Shown in pieces: positions 18,909-27,591 of a stretch of DNA of 64,000 nucleotides (the first letter of the stretch is position 1; each line of letters opens with the position of its first letter). The position numbers and the translations under genes were made by a program. Below the pieces are notes generated by a model that was not told where the DNA came from, made no database searches, and was given only the letters and a program-made list of their open reading frames with translations. Location of the stretch: contig NZ_KE007306.1 of assembly GCF_000397065.2 (NCBI RefSeq), positions 1,134,883 to 1,198,882 of the forward strand, written 5' to 3'. Source of the stretch: Marinobacter lipolyticus SM19 (GTDB lineage: Bacteria; Pseudomonadota; Gammaproteobacteria; Pseudomonadales; Oleiphilaceae).

Positions 18909-19526
18909 TCAGACTTGGGCTGAGGGGCGGGCCTTGATGCGGTCAAACCAGGCCTGCAGGTGAGTCTGCTCCGGCTTGATGCGAATTTGCACCACCTTGG
19001 CAAAAGCAACGGTGGTAAAAGCGTTGATATCAGCAGCGGTAAAGCGATCGCAACAAATGTACTCTTTGCCTTCCAGATGCTTGTTGAGGAAGTGCATGAA
19101 TTTCTCAACGCCAACCCCACACTCCTCCCCCCATTCCTTGATGGGGTTCATGCGGTCCTTGAAATAACCGCTGGTATGCTGGAAACACATGCCGGTGGGC
19201 AGGAAAAAGTACAGCTCAATCCAGCGCAGCCACTGTTCGATCATGGTCTTTTCAAGAGGCGTATCACCGAGCAGCGTCGGTGTATCCGGATAACTCTCTT
19301 CGAAGTATCGGCAAATCGCCATGGTCTCCGCCACGCTGGTCCCGTCATCGAGCTGCATCACCGGTACCTTTTTCATCGGGTTCATGGCGACGTACTCGGG
19401 GGTCAGGTTTTCCCCTTTCTGGATATCGATCTCCACAAATTCGACTTTATCCAGCAAGCCTTTTTCCGCCAGAAACATACGGACACGGCGGGGATTGGGG
19501 GCGGTTTTTGTCTCGAAGATTTTCAT
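18909..19526 (-). CDS. Glutathione S-transferase family protein
   Basis: 205 residues. The N-terminal thioredoxin-like domain begins MKIFETKTAPNPRRVRMFLAE and has KKVPVMQLDDGTSVAET, where the cis-proline and the SxxET-type glutathione site appear in altered form. The helical C-terminal domain carries the N-capping stretch FTAADINAFTTV. ATG 19526 is chosen with GGAG about ten bases upstream. A 14-residue extension is open but not family-like. The substrate is unknown, with detoxification of electrophiles the usual role. Confidence 0.88.
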   Translation of the reverse strand: MKIFETKTAPNPRRVRMFLAEKGLLDKVEFVEIDIQKGENLTPEYVAMNPMKKVPVMQLDDGTSVAETMAICRYFEESYPDTPTLLGDTPLEKTMIEQWLRWIELYFFLPTGMCFQHTSGYFKDRMNPIKEWGEECGVGVEKFMHFLNKHLEGKEYICCDRFTAADINAFTTVAFAKVVQIRIKPEQTHLQAWFDRIKARPSAQV

Positions 19527-19612
19527 TGTTCTTGGCTCCGTCAGTGAAGTTGGACGCGTCGTAATCACCCAAGAGACTGACGTGAAAGAACGGTTGCGTC
19601 AAGCAACCGATA

Positions 19613-20347
19613 TCAGACAATCAACCAGTTCCGTACCTGCTCAATGACCCATTGTGGATCATCCATGGGCAAATCATGCCCCGCTGCCGGATGCACTTTC
19701 AGGGTCCATTGCCAACGCTGTTCCAGCTTCTCGCTGCATTTCCAGTGCACAATACGATCCCTCTTGCTGGCCAGCAAGAGCGCATCCGGCAGTGGTCGCC
19801 GGTTCAGCGGCTGGTACGCGGCCGCCGCCTTCAACTGCTGCCAGGCGTTGTGCAGGGATACGGGGCGCTGACGCTGAATACTGTACCAGTGTTTCATGGT
19901 CTGTAAGTCCGGTTTGCCGTTAGAGGTCAACCGGAGGATATCGGCCTCGCGGTCGAACAGTTCCCGTCGCGTGAGCAGTTGCACAATCCTCGGCCAGGCG
20001 GCAGGCCGCATCCGGTGCCACGGCGGACTGAAACCCGAGCTGGTATTGATCAACACCAGGTTCTGGATTTCCCCTTCCGAGGCGTGCTGGGCCCAGTCCA
20101 GTGCCACCATGCCACCCATGGACAACGCCAGGATGCTGTATGGCCCGGGAATATGACTGATCTGCTGCTGCACTTTCTCGCGGATGGCGGTCATCGTCGC
20201 CGGGCAGGGTTCCCGGTAATGCACGCCGGTTCCCGGAAAATCCACCGGGTGAAAACGGTGGTCGGGAAACGACTGCCGAAGTCTATCGGGAAAGTCTCCC
20301 CAGTGAGCCTGTTCCCGCGTAAGACCGCGCAGAAGTATCCAGTGCAT
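19613..20347 (-). CDS. Alpha/beta hydrolase, BioH/esterase-like
   Basis: 244 residues. The nucleophile serine lies in ALSMGGMVALDW, an acid residue in LASKRDRIVHW, and the base histidine in AAGHDLPMDDP, so a full catalytic triad is visible. There is no signal peptide, suggesting a cytoplasmic esterase or thioesterase. HWILLRGLTREQAHWGDF replaces the usual HG oxyanion motif near the start. Its start lies three bases after the stop of the M14 carboxypeptidase gene, so the two are cotranscribed and may act on the same substrate. The identity of that substrate is unknown. Confidence 0.82.
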   Translation of the reverse strand: MHWILLRGLTREQAHWGDFPDRLRQSFPDHRFHPVDFPGTGVHYREPCPATMTAIREKVQQQISHIPGPYSILALSMGGMVALDWAQHASEGEIQNLVLINTSSGFSPPWHRMRPAAWPRIVQLLTRRELFDREADILRLTSNGKPDLQTMKHWYSIQRQRPVSLHNAWQQLKAAAAYQPLNRRPLPDALLLASKRDRIVHWKCSEKLEQRWQWTLKVHPAAGHDLPMDDPQWVIEQVRNWLIV

Positions 20348-20349
20348 GT

Positions 20350-21450
20350 CTATTCGTTGTCCCTGTACCAGTGCATGATTGCCGCCTCCCTCAGCATGGA
20401 CTCGTCGGCACCGTCCGGCAACCAGTTCCCGTGGCTGGCCGCGGCACTGAGCAAGAAGTCCATGAATGCCAGGTGACTTCGCAACACCCGCCGATGGCGA
20501 TGGGGCACCAGGGGATTGAACAGGCCATCCAGTCGCAGGAGCTGGCGGGGACGCTTACGAATCCATCGCCACGACCCCATTTCCAGGGTAAGCGGCAGGA
20601 AAGTCCCGGCGTTGCCTCGGTTCACCTTTTTATAGAAATAATCCCACAGGTCCCCGTGGGTCAAGTAGTGGCGGGATTGGGGCTCAAACTTGTAGTTGTG
20701 GTCCGGATACGCCTGCTCCCAGATCAGTTTCAGGGCCAGCACCGAAGCGATGTTGCGCATGGGCCGACGGCGATAGGCATAAGGGAACCAGACCTGATCC
20801 TGCCAGCCGAAACCCGAATGGCAGTCCAGCGCGACACTGAAAGGACGACCCGGTAAAAGATCGTCGATAACCGATTCCAGGGCCCGGTTCTCCAGCTCCA
20901 TGCCCTGCTCGGGATCGCCAGTATACCAGGGCAGACGGGGTGACAGCCGTTGCCCACCAAGCAGGAAGGCACTCCGGTCCTGGGCGGTAATCGGGGCATT
21001 TCGCATCAGGTCGACACCATTGGGATTACTGCGCTGGTTCAGGTACATGCCACCCGGATTCAGTATCGGCAGGAGAGTGATGTGCACTCTCTGCAACAGG
21101 CCCTTGAGATGGTCGTCCCAGGCCAGTCTGGCCAACAGATTGCGCAGCCAGGCCATAACCACCTGACTGCCAATACGCTCCAGGCCATGAACACCTCCCA
21201 CCATGACGATGACCGGAACGTCAGCGGATGCGTTTCCCAGGTCCACCCGATAGATCGGTAACTCCATCGCCCCCACCTGCGCCCGCTCAACCACCTGGAC
21301 TACCACCTGCTCGGGCGCCTCCGCCAGTATACGCTCAAGGGAAACCAGCTCGGGCAGGAAGGCCCGCAGCAACCGGCGCTGACGGGCATCGCGGGTGGCC
21401 TGCTCCTGCGGGATGGCATCATGGGGGGTCAATTCTTTCAGCTCGGTCAT
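20350..21450 (-). CDS. M14-family zinc carboxypeptidase-like protein
   Basis: 366 residues. The zinc-binding pair is GGVHGLERIG (His and Glu), the third ligand is in ALDCHSGFG, NPNGVDLMRN is the M14 substrate-site asparagine/arginine block, and the catalytic glutamate is in LTLEMGSW. There is no signal peptide, so it probably acts in the cytoplasm on a peptide- or amide-like substrate, as succinylglutamate desuccinylase relatives do. GGAG lies seven bases before ATG 21450. It is the first gene of a two-gene unit with the alpha/beta hydrolase. Confidence 0.85.
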   Translation of the reverse strand: MTELKELTPHDAIPQEQATRDARQRRLLRAFLPELVSLERILAEAPEQVVVQVVERAQVGAMELPIYRVDLGNASADVPVIVMVGGVHGLERIGSQVVMAWLRNLLARLAWDDHLKGLLQRVHITLLPILNPGGMYLNQRSNPNGVDLMRNAPITAQDRSAFLLGGQRLSPRLPWYTGDPEQGMELENRALESVIDDLLPGRPFSVALDCHSGFGWQDQVWFPYAYRRRPMRNIASVLALKLIWEQAYPDHNYKFEPQSRHYLTHGDLWDYFYKKVNRGNAGTFLPLTLEMGSWRWIRKRPRQLLRLDGLFNPLVPHRHRRVLRSHLAFMDFLLSAAASHGNWLPDGADESMLREAAIMHWYRDNE

Positions 21451-21600
21451 TTGGGGGCTCCGTTCTCTGGCGACCCTCCAACATGACAGCGTTATACTGC
21501 AATTATTTGACAGTGCCCCTTACCATCACCATTACAACAATTCAGGAACAGACTATGATAGAAGCAGAGCCGCCGTTCGCGGTGTTTACGGTCTGCTATC

Positions 21601-22428
21601 ATGCTCAGGGCTGTGTTTATTTTGATGCTGGCAACGTTGTTGATCGCCTGCTCTCCTTCAGAGGCCCCCAAGGCCAAAGAAGCACTGAGCCGGGAAGATG
21701 TCAGCACGCCCATGGCCAGCCCCGATCGTAAGGTCATCACTATCGGCTCTGACCCCTGGTGCCCCCACAACTGTTTGGCAGAGGGGCCACAGGACGGCTA
21801 TATGATCGATATAGCCCGGGAAGTGTTCGAAGCGTCCGGGTACGAGGTGAAATACCTGAACGTCAGCTGGGCAAGGGCGTTACAGATGACCCGCGAAGGA
21901 TTGCTGGATGCCGTGGTTAGCGCCTTCACCACCGACGCCCCGGACTTCGTGTTCCCGGATGAACCCCAGGGGCGTTCACACATCGCCATGTATACACCAG
22001 CTGACAGCCAATGGCTCTATCGAGGGCTGGAGTCGTTGACGGATCAGACCCTGCTCGCGATCAACGGTTATTCCTATTCGATGGAACTCGATGACTTTAT
22101 CCGGAGCCACACTGACGACCCGGCCAAAGTGTGGGTGATTTCCGGTCCAGCCCCCCTGAACAGAGCGATCTACCTGCTGAACCAACATCGGGCCGATGTG
22201 TATCCGGAAGATGTTTACGTGATGACCTGGGCGCTGAAAGACCATGCCGGGATTCGCCCTCCCCGTAATGCCGGCCTGCTTCAGAAAACCGACATCTATG
22301 TTGCGTTCTCACCGGAACATGAACGTTCCGGGCAACTTGCCGCGCTGCTGTCCGAAGGAACAGCCAGGCTCCGGGAGAACGGACGAATCCGCGAGATAAT
22401 GGCGACTTACGGCTTGCCAGAAGACTGA
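21601..22428 (+). CDS. Extracellular solute-binding lipoprotein (family 3-like)
   Basis: 275 residues. A lipoprotein signal peptide with lipobox LIAC is followed by a periplasmic-binding-protein fold: IGSDPWCPHNC, GYMIDIAREVFEASGY and RALQMTREGLLDAVVSAFT resemble polar-amino-acid-binding proteins of ABC systems. No permease or ATPase lies beside it, so it may be an orphan receptor. A TTGACA at 21507-21512 could be its -35 box. ATG 21601 has no obvious ribosome site, whereas an out-of-frame ATG at 21555 does (AGGA). Its 3' end overlaps the convergent META gene by 22 bp. Confidence 0.82.
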   Translation: MLRAVFILMLATLLIACSPSEAPKAKEALSREDVSTPMASPDRKVITIGSDPWCPHNCLAEGPQDGYMIDIAREVFEASGYEVKYLNVSWARALQMTREGLLDAVVSAFTTDAPDFVFPDEPQGRSHIAMYTPADSQWLYRGLESLTDQTLLAINGYSYSMELDDFIRSHTDDPAKVWVISGPAPLNRAIYLLNQHRADVYPEDVYVMTWALKDHAGIRPPRNAGLLQKTDIYVAFSPEHERSGQLAALLSEGTARLRENGRIREIMATYGLPED

Positions 22429-23381
22429 AAGGCGCGCAGCGCATCACCGTCCGCCGTACTCAGAATCAGCTCACCATGCGGACCAATTCGAAAACGCTGC
22501 ACCTCGGACAGCACCTTCAGAAAGCGCTCCTCCTGGCGCATTAATGCCGGAGCACAGGCCATCATGGTGCCGGCCATCTTACCCAGCTCAAGCCCCTCGC
22601 CGGTCAGATTCCACGCCCCCATGTACCGGTTGCAGGAAGATCTGCCGGCAACCCGGTTGTCCGCCAGAAACTGGATGGTCACCCTGGAGCGGTCAATGAT
22701 TCCGCCCCCTTCAATATCTTCCACCACCCATTCAGTGCCTCGTAGCAGGCGTTCGGGGTCGCCTCCACAACCGGCCCATGTATCACCATTGACCGTAAGC
22801 CGGACCTGGTTCGGATACGGCATACCGGACATGGAATCCATGCACAGTTGTGGCGCGACATCCAGGGTTAACGCCAGCCCCTCACGCTCGGCGCGGAGAG
22901 TCTGGCCCGTAGCCCCGTGCTCCACCATTCTGGAATACAGAGTTTCCGTCGCCTCTCCCATACGGCTCAGCGTCAATTCCCTGCCCACCAGCGTGACGTG
23001 CCAGAAAGGTTCATTGCCACGGGCCACGAAGGGTGAAGATAGCGCTCCGGCCGCCAGACACTCGGGAAATTCGGTTCCGTTCAATGTCAGGCTTGCCGAG
23101 TTGCCTTTGCTCCAGAAAACCGTGTCCGCATCGTTCCCACCGGTGAAACGCGCCCCCGAAGCACTCCTGGAAGGCACCAGGGTGTAATCGGTGCCGTCGT
23201 GCGTCAGTATAAGTTGCCCCGAATCTTCCCGATAATCCAGGTCAATGGCAGCCTGGCCGCAGAACATACGCTCAGCCGGAATCTGAACGTTTTCCTGGGA
23301 ACTACTGGTAGACGCACAACCGACCGCCAATAACGACGCGGCACCCAACAGGCTGGTCAATCCAATGTTTTGCAATGTCAT
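22407..23381 (-). CDS. META/HslJ-domain lipoprotein
   Basis: 324 residues. It begins with a lipoprotein signal (LLAVGCAS). The middle part has two MliC/COG3650-like segments with paired cysteines (MFCGQAA, FPECLAAG, PQLCMD, WAGCGG). The C-terminal META domain runs from about 220 (LLRGTEWVVEDIEGG) with the family's SSCNRYMGAW and GTMMACAPALMRQE. META domains occur in HslJ-like heat-inducible envelope proteins of uncertain role. GGAAGG precedes ATG 23381 by four bases, and a 10-residue upstream extension is open but lacks support. It is convergent with the solute-binding lipoprotein gene. Confidence 0.82.
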   Translation of the reverse strand: MTLQNIGLTSLLGAASLLAVGCASTSSSQENVQIPAERMFCGQAAIDLDYREDSGQLILTHDGTDYTLVPSRSASGARFTGGNDADTVFWSKGNSASLTLNGTEFPECLAAGALSSPFVARGNEPFWHVTLVGRELTLSRMGEATETLYSRMVEHGATGQTLRAEREGLALTLDVAPQLCMDSMSGMPYPNQVRLTVNGDTWAGCGGDPERLLRGTEWVVEDIEGGGIIDRSRVTIQFLADNRVAGRSSCNRYMGAWNLTGEGLELGKMAGTMMACAPALMRQEERFLKVLSEVQRFRIGPHGELILSTADGDALRAFQSSGKP

Positions 23382-23553
23382 AACTCCTTCCCTGATATCA
23401 GTCTTCAACAACCTTGAATTCTAAAGTGAAATCGCCCACGGCCTTCATTACGCTGAAGACATGTTGACGACCAGCTAAATTTGACCCCGACGGGCTTCTT
23501 ATATCGCGGTAACCCCATTATCCTTGGATCACCCACAGAAGGAGACATTAGCA

Positions 23554-24291
23554 ATGGCCATCAGGCTCTACCAGTTCGCCATTTCCCATTACTGCGAAAA
23601 AGTACGCTGGGCACTGGATTTCAAGGGATTGCAATACCAGACCCACAGCCTGTTGCCAGGCCAGCACATCAATACCATTCGCAAACTCACAGGCGCTGAC
23701 TCATCGGTGCCGGTGCTGGATCATGACGGCCACATCGTCCAGGGTTCGTCAGCGATCCTGGACTACCTGGATGACACCTTCCCCGAGCGGGCGTTGACAC
23801 CGACTGACCCCGAGGCAAGGGAGGCGGCGCTGGCGTGGGAGCAACGCCTGGATGAGGAAGCGGGGCCGGCAGTGCGGTGTTATTCCTACCACCATTTCCT
23901 GCAGCGGCCCAAGGTAGTGGTACCGTTGCTGGCGGCACAAACGCCATTCTACAACCGCATCCTGCTGAAGCTGGCCTTCAGCAGGGTTGACGAGGTCATG
24001 CGCAAGTGGATGAAGATCAACGAAAAAACCGCCGCGACGTCGTGTCAGACCATGGAAGCGCTGTTAACCGAGTTGGCTGAAACCTACCGCCAACAACCCT
24101 TTCTCGTGGGTGATACGTTTTCCCGCGCCGATCTGACCGCCGCAAGTCTGTTCGCTCCGCTGTTCCAGCCGGAACAATACCCCGTGCCCTGGCCCAGCGA
24201 GAAACGCATCCCCCGGGAGATCCGCGACTGGCTGGAGCAGTGGCAGCCCCAGCTACAGGCCCTGGAGAAGATCTACCAGGCTAACCGCTGA
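23554..24291 (+). CDS. Glutathione S-transferase family protein
   Basis: 245 residues. The N-terminal domain MAIRLYQFAISHYCEKVRWAL has the active-site cysteine in HYCEKV, SSVPVLDHDG with the cis-proline, and QGSSAILDYLD for glutathione binding. The helical domain ends with VGDTFSRADLTAASLFAPL. It is longer than the transferase at 18909-19526 and not closely related to it. AGAAGGAG lies nine bases before ATG 23554. Its 3' end overlaps the convergent AraC gene by 11 bp. Confidence 0.88.
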   Translation: MAIRLYQFAISHYCEKVRWALDFKGLQYQTHSLLPGQHINTIRKLTGADSSVPVLDHDGHIVQGSSAILDYLDDTFPERALTPTDPEAREAALAWEQRLDEEAGPAVRCYSYHHFLQRPKVVVPLLAAQTPFYNRILLKLAFSRVDEVMRKWMKINEKTAATSCQTMEALLTELAETYRQQPFLVGDTFSRADLTAASLFAPLFQPEQYPVPWPSEKRIPREIRDWLEQWQPQLQALEKIYQANR

Positions 24292-25279
24292 TCTGTCTGC
24301 GATCACGTCCGGGCGAGACACCCGCCCACCGGCGATAGGCTCGAGTGAATGCGCTCTGTTCCGAAAATCCCAGCAACAGGGCAATGTCGGTCAGACTCAG
24401 TGAGGCATCCGCGAGATACTGCCGCGCTAACTGCTCCCGGCTGCGATCCAGCCATTGCTGCCAGCTCAGTTGATGGCGGGCCAGGCGGCGCTGGAGCGTA
24501 CGGGGAGACATGTACATGGCTTTGGCCGCACGCTGCAGGGTTGGCTCACCATCGGCCAACAGCTTTAAAAGCACCTGCTGCAGTTGTCGTTCGGTTTCGG
24601 AGCTGCCGGGCAGGGCCCGAAGCAACGCCTGGGCCTGCCGATCCAACAGTTCCTTCAATGTGGGGTCCCGCCGTGGCATGGGAATATTCAGGTACTCCAG
24701 CGGAAACCTGACCCGCACGTGGCTGTCATTCCATGTGACCGGGCAGCCAAAAAAAGTTTCATAGGCGCGGGCTGCATCCGGGCCCACGGATTCCAGGAAG
24801 GACACCGAGGACGGAGGTGGCGGGTTATCCAGCTGTCGCCGCAAGAAAGTCACCAGCGCCGCGATCGCGGCTCCGTCCGCCTGCTGCCCCAGCTCATTGT
24901 CCGACCGTGGCCAGCGCATTTCGGCCTGGCCACCCTTAATATCAATTTCCGCCAGTGTGGTGCCATAGAACAGCGTTTCATAGCGCTGGTACGCCAGCAT
25001 GGCCTCACCCAGCGTGTCCGACGCCAGCACCAGGTACCCCAGGACCCCGACATGACCGGGTCGCACGCAGCTACCCACGCCCAGCTCTGGCGCAACACTG
25101 TCCGGGCACAAGGCCAGCCCCCGTGCCAGAAGGTCGCGCCAGACAGCTACCGGGACATTATCCTGAGCAGACCAGCGTGCCAGTTCTGGTCTCAGGAGGC
25201 CCGCATCAAGGTGCTGCTGGTCCAGCCAGTCGGTCAACAGCCCCGTCCAGGCCCCGGTTACCCTTACCACTCTCGCCAT
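24281..25279 (-). CDS. AraC-family transcriptional regulator
   Basis: 332 residues. An N-terminal sensing domain of the type found in OruR/ArgR-like AraC proteins is followed by the two-helix-turn-helix DNA-binding domain at about 235-330 (LQRAAKAMYMSPRTLQRRLARHQLSW and SLTDIALLLGFSEQSAFTRAYRRWAG, each only partly quoted here by its ends). ATG 25279 has GGGAG eight bases upstream. An ATG at 25306 would add nine residues. The gene is divergent from the hydroxylase-type gene at 25409, and direct repeats with a 21-bp period lie between them, so this regulator probably controls that neighbour. Confidence 0.9.
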   Translation of the reverse strand: MARVVRVTGAWTGLLTDWLDQQHLDAGLLRPELARWSAQDNVPVAVWRDLLARGLALCPDSVAPELGVGSCVRPGHVGVLGYLVLASDTLGEAMLAYQRYETLFYGTTLAEIDIKGGQAEMRWPRSDNELGQQADGAAIAALVTFLRRQLDNPPPPSSVSFLESVGPDAARAYETFFGCPVTWNDSHVRVRFPLEYLNIPMPRRDPTLKELLDRQAQALLRALPGSSETERQLQQVLLKLLADGEPTLQRAAKAMYMSPRTLQRRLARHQLSWQQWLDRSREQLARQYLADASLSLTDIALLLGFSEQSAFTRAYRRWAGVSPGRDRRQISG

Positions 25280-25314
25280 GGGAAAACTCCCGACCATTGC
25301 CCACAATATTGACG

Positions 25315-25349
25315 TGAATTATCAATTTAGCGGCATGCATCGTCAATTT
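25315..25349. promoter_or_regulatory. Candidate AraC operator: direct repeats with 21-bp period
   Basis: TGAATTATCAATTT (25315-25328) and TGCATCGTCAATTT (25336-25349) match at 11 of 14 positions and start exactly 21 bp apart, two helical turns, the usual layout of paired AraC-family sites. They lie between the divergent AraC and hydroxylase genes. A TACAAT (25382-25387) downstream could be the -10 box of the hydroxylase gene; its -35 region is poor, as expected for an activated promoter. Confidence 0.6.
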
Positions 25350-25408
25350 TAAAAGCCGTAAGCAGGCAAGAATAGGCAACATACAATAACGGATAACCGG
25401 ATCTGATT

Positions 25409-26341
25409 ATGGCCATCACCGACATAATGCTCAGCGTTCTGGAAAACAGCGGCCTGTTGCCGCTCTGGAACCTGATGGCGCCCTGGCTGGCACTAGACGA
25501 ACGACAACTCATTTTCATGGTCGCGACACCGGTGTTTATCGCCATCACTGCCTGGGAATACCTGAAGCTTCGGCATGACCCGATGCTGATGGACACCCAT
25601 GAGGCCATCCGCAATTTCGCTCTGGGCGCCGGATACCAGATCACAGAAGCGTTATTCGCCGGCATCATCGCGTTTCCGGTCTACGCGCTTTTTTACCACT
25701 ACCGTCTTATGGATCTGGAGCTGAACTGGGTGAGCGGATTTCTGACCTTTCTTGGGGTCGATTTCTGCTTCTACTGGATGCACCGTGCCAGCCACCGCAT
25801 ACGCTGGTTCTGGGCGGCACATGTGGTTCATCATTCCTCGGAGCGAATGAACTTTTCCACGGCCATGCGCCAGAATGCCACCAATATTTTCAACGGTGGG
25901 TGGATGTTCTACCTGCCACTGGCGCTCATTGGCTTTAACCCGGTATGGATCGGGGTCGCTTACGCGTTGTCCCTGGTGTACCAGTTCTTTATCCATACCA
26001 CGCTGGTCAGGCAGCTACCGTCCTGGGTGGAACTTGTTTTCAACACACCCAGCCACCACCGCGTGCACCATGGCCGTAACCCGGACTACATTGACCGCAA
26101 TTACGGGGGCACCCTCATTATCTGGGACCGGCTGTTTGGTACATTTACACCGGAAGATGCTCACAATCCCCCGGAATACGGCATCACCCGCCCCGTGTAC
26201 TCCAACAACCTGATTGTTTTGTGGACCCATGAGTACCGGGATATGTTCCGGGACATGGCTCACCCGGGCGCATTGAAGTCCCGACTTCAGCACCTATGGC
26301 GACCACCGGAGTGGGAGCGGTCAGACGAGTCGTCGGAATAA
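25409..26341 (+). CDS. Sterol desaturase/fatty acid hydroxylase superfamily membrane enzyme
   Basis: 310 residues with several membrane helices. The di-iron histidine clusters are complete: HRASH, HVVHHSS and HHRVHH, the pattern of the ERG3/C-4 methyl oxidase/fatty acid hydroxylase superfamily. The substrate, probably a lipid, is unknown. Known bacterial members include carotenoid and alkylglycerol monooxygenases. The ribosome site is weak. Divergent from the AraC gene with likely operator repeats between. A second member of the superfamily lies at 59508-60524. Confidence 0.9.
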   Translation: MAITDIMLSVLENSGLLPLWNLMAPWLALDERQLIFMVATPVFIAITAWEYLKLRHDPMLMDTHEAIRNFALGAGYQITEALFAGIIAFPVYALFYHYRLMDLELNWVSGFLTFLGVDFCFYWMHRASHRIRWFWAAHVVHHSSERMNFSTAMRQNATNIFNGGWMFYLPLALIGFNPVWIGVAYALSLVYQFFIHTTLVRQLPSWVELVFNTPSHHRVHHGRNPDYIDRNYGGTLIIWDRLFGTFTPEDAHNPPEYGITRPVYSNNLIVLWTHEYRDMFRDMAHPGALKSRLQHLWRPPEWERSDESSE

Positions 26342-26442
26342 CGACAACCAATAACCGAGTGTCAGACCATTTTACATGTGGAGCAGCGAAAGCGGACCAA
26401 AATGACATTAACCCACTGTTTTAAAAACGATCTACAGGCATC

Positions 26443-26456
26443 GGCGTAGTACTTGC
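26443..26456 (+). promoter_or_regulatory. Candidate sigma-54 promoter of the PEP-CTERM gene
   Basis: GG at 26443-26444 and GC at 26455-26456 are separated by exactly ten bases, in the context CGGCGTAGTACTTGCC, which keeps the TTGC of the -12 element and the GGC of the -24 element. Transcription would begin near 26468, about 40 bp before the start codon. Sigma-54 promoters have been described upstream of PEP-CTERM genes regulated by PrsK/PrsR. The match is partial. Confidence 0.5.
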
Positions 26457-26507
26457 CTTTTGGATGGGCGCATGAAACGCACATACTATGACACGGAGAA
26501 GTTACAC

Positions 26508-27428
26508 ATGCGCTTAAGTACCCTATCCCGCTTTCTTCCCCACACGCTGGCTGCCGCAGGACTCCTGACGACGGGTTCGTCCGTCGCGGCGCCGATCGTA
26601 ATGGAAGGCGATTTCGTCCGCACGGCGGTCAGTGACAATGGCACCCTTGGTGCCGGTGGCAGCACGGATCCGGGCATCATCCACGACACCAGCGGTACCC
26701 GCAACTGGGGTCCGGAGGACTACCTGACTCCCGGCACCCCGTGGGAATGGTTTGGTGTCACGTCAGCCCAGACCGGCACTGTGGGAAATAACAACGCCAG
26801 TTCGTCCGGGAGCATCACCACCCTGACAGGCCCAATGGATCTCTCCGGTGGCAGCGCCGACAATCAGGTTTCCTGGGAAGGCCAGTACAGTGACCTGTTC
26901 ACTATCAGTCACAACTATTCATTCAATGACGACGATGAACGCATTGATGTACTGACTACCATCACGGCAATCCAGGATCTGAGCGACCTGAAATTCCTTC
27001 GCGCCATCGACCCCGACCCGGACGTCAATACCCACGGCTCCTACGACACCACCAACACCAGGGGCACGACTGGCGTGGCAGAGGAAGACTTCGTGAATTC
27101 CCAGGGCGGCATGACCGGGCTGACCCTCGGGCTTTACACACAATCCGATATCGCACACAACACCGGGATCTCCGCACCCTGGTCTACCAATCCGGACGAC
27201 TACCTTGCGGGTGTCAACGATGGTGACGGAGATTACGTTATCGGACTGGGATTCGACATCGGCTCGCTGTTTTCCGGGGAACTGGTGAACCTGAGCTATT
27301 CCTATGTCATGGGTGAAACCCTGGACACCGTGGACCTACCCAACGACGTTCCGGAACCCGGCACCCTGGCCCTACTGGGACTGGGACTGACAGGCATCGG
27401 CTTATCCCGTCGCAGGAAGCATCGGTAA
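26508..27428 (+). CDS. PEP-CTERM sorting-signal protein
   Basis: 306 residues. A signal peptide ends near SSVAAP. The mature part is acidic and rich in Thr, Ser, Gly and Asp, without a known domain. The C-terminus is a complete PEP-CTERM signal: VPEPGTLALLGLGL, a hydrophobic helix, then RRRKHR. Such proteins are cleaved and sorted by exosortase (EpsH), usually with exopolysaccharide-linked export. No exosortase or glycan cluster is in this window, so the machinery must be elsewhere. ATG 26508 is favoured by GGAGAAG eight bases upstream. An earlier frame to 26460 is open. Confidence 0.9.
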   Translation: MRLSTLSRFLPHTLAAAGLLTTGSSVAAPIVMEGDFVRTAVSDNGTLGAGGSTDPGIIHDTSGTRNWGPEDYLTPGTPWEWFGVTSAQTGTVGNNNASSSGSITTLTGPMDLSGGSADNQVSWEGQYSDLFTISHNYSFNDDDERIDVLTTITAIQDLSDLKFLRAIDPDPDVNTHGSYDTTNTRGTTGVAEEDFVNSQGGMTGLTLGLYTQSDIAHNTGISAPWSTNPDDYLAGVNDGDGDYVIGLGFDIGSLFSGELVNLSYSYVMGETLDTVDLPNDVPEPGTLALLGLGLTGIGLSRRRKHR

Positions 27429-27435
27429 GCCCACC

Positions 27436-27461
27436 ACCGGCCTGCCTCCATGCAGGCCGGT
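27436..27461 (+). terminator. Strong hairpin after the PEP-CTERM gene
   Basis: ACCGGCCTGC (27436-27445) pairs perfectly with GCAGGCCGGT (27452-27461) around a 6-nt loop, starting eight bases after the stop codon. No U-tract follows, so it may be a Rho-linked or 3'-end-protecting structure rather than a standard intrinsic terminator. Confidence 0.5.
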
Positions 27462-27591
27462 ACACCTCCCCACTCAACAGCATGCTGCCAACCATAGAAA
27501 AAGCCCGGGAAATCATCGGCAAAGACCGTTAGGATAACTGTCAGATCCTGACATAATGACCGGCAAACCCGGTGAATCCGACGGAGCAACT

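Noticed and set aside
27429..27591. ModE-type operator before modB
   Set aside because: No palindrome resembling the ModE consensus could be seen in the 160 bp.
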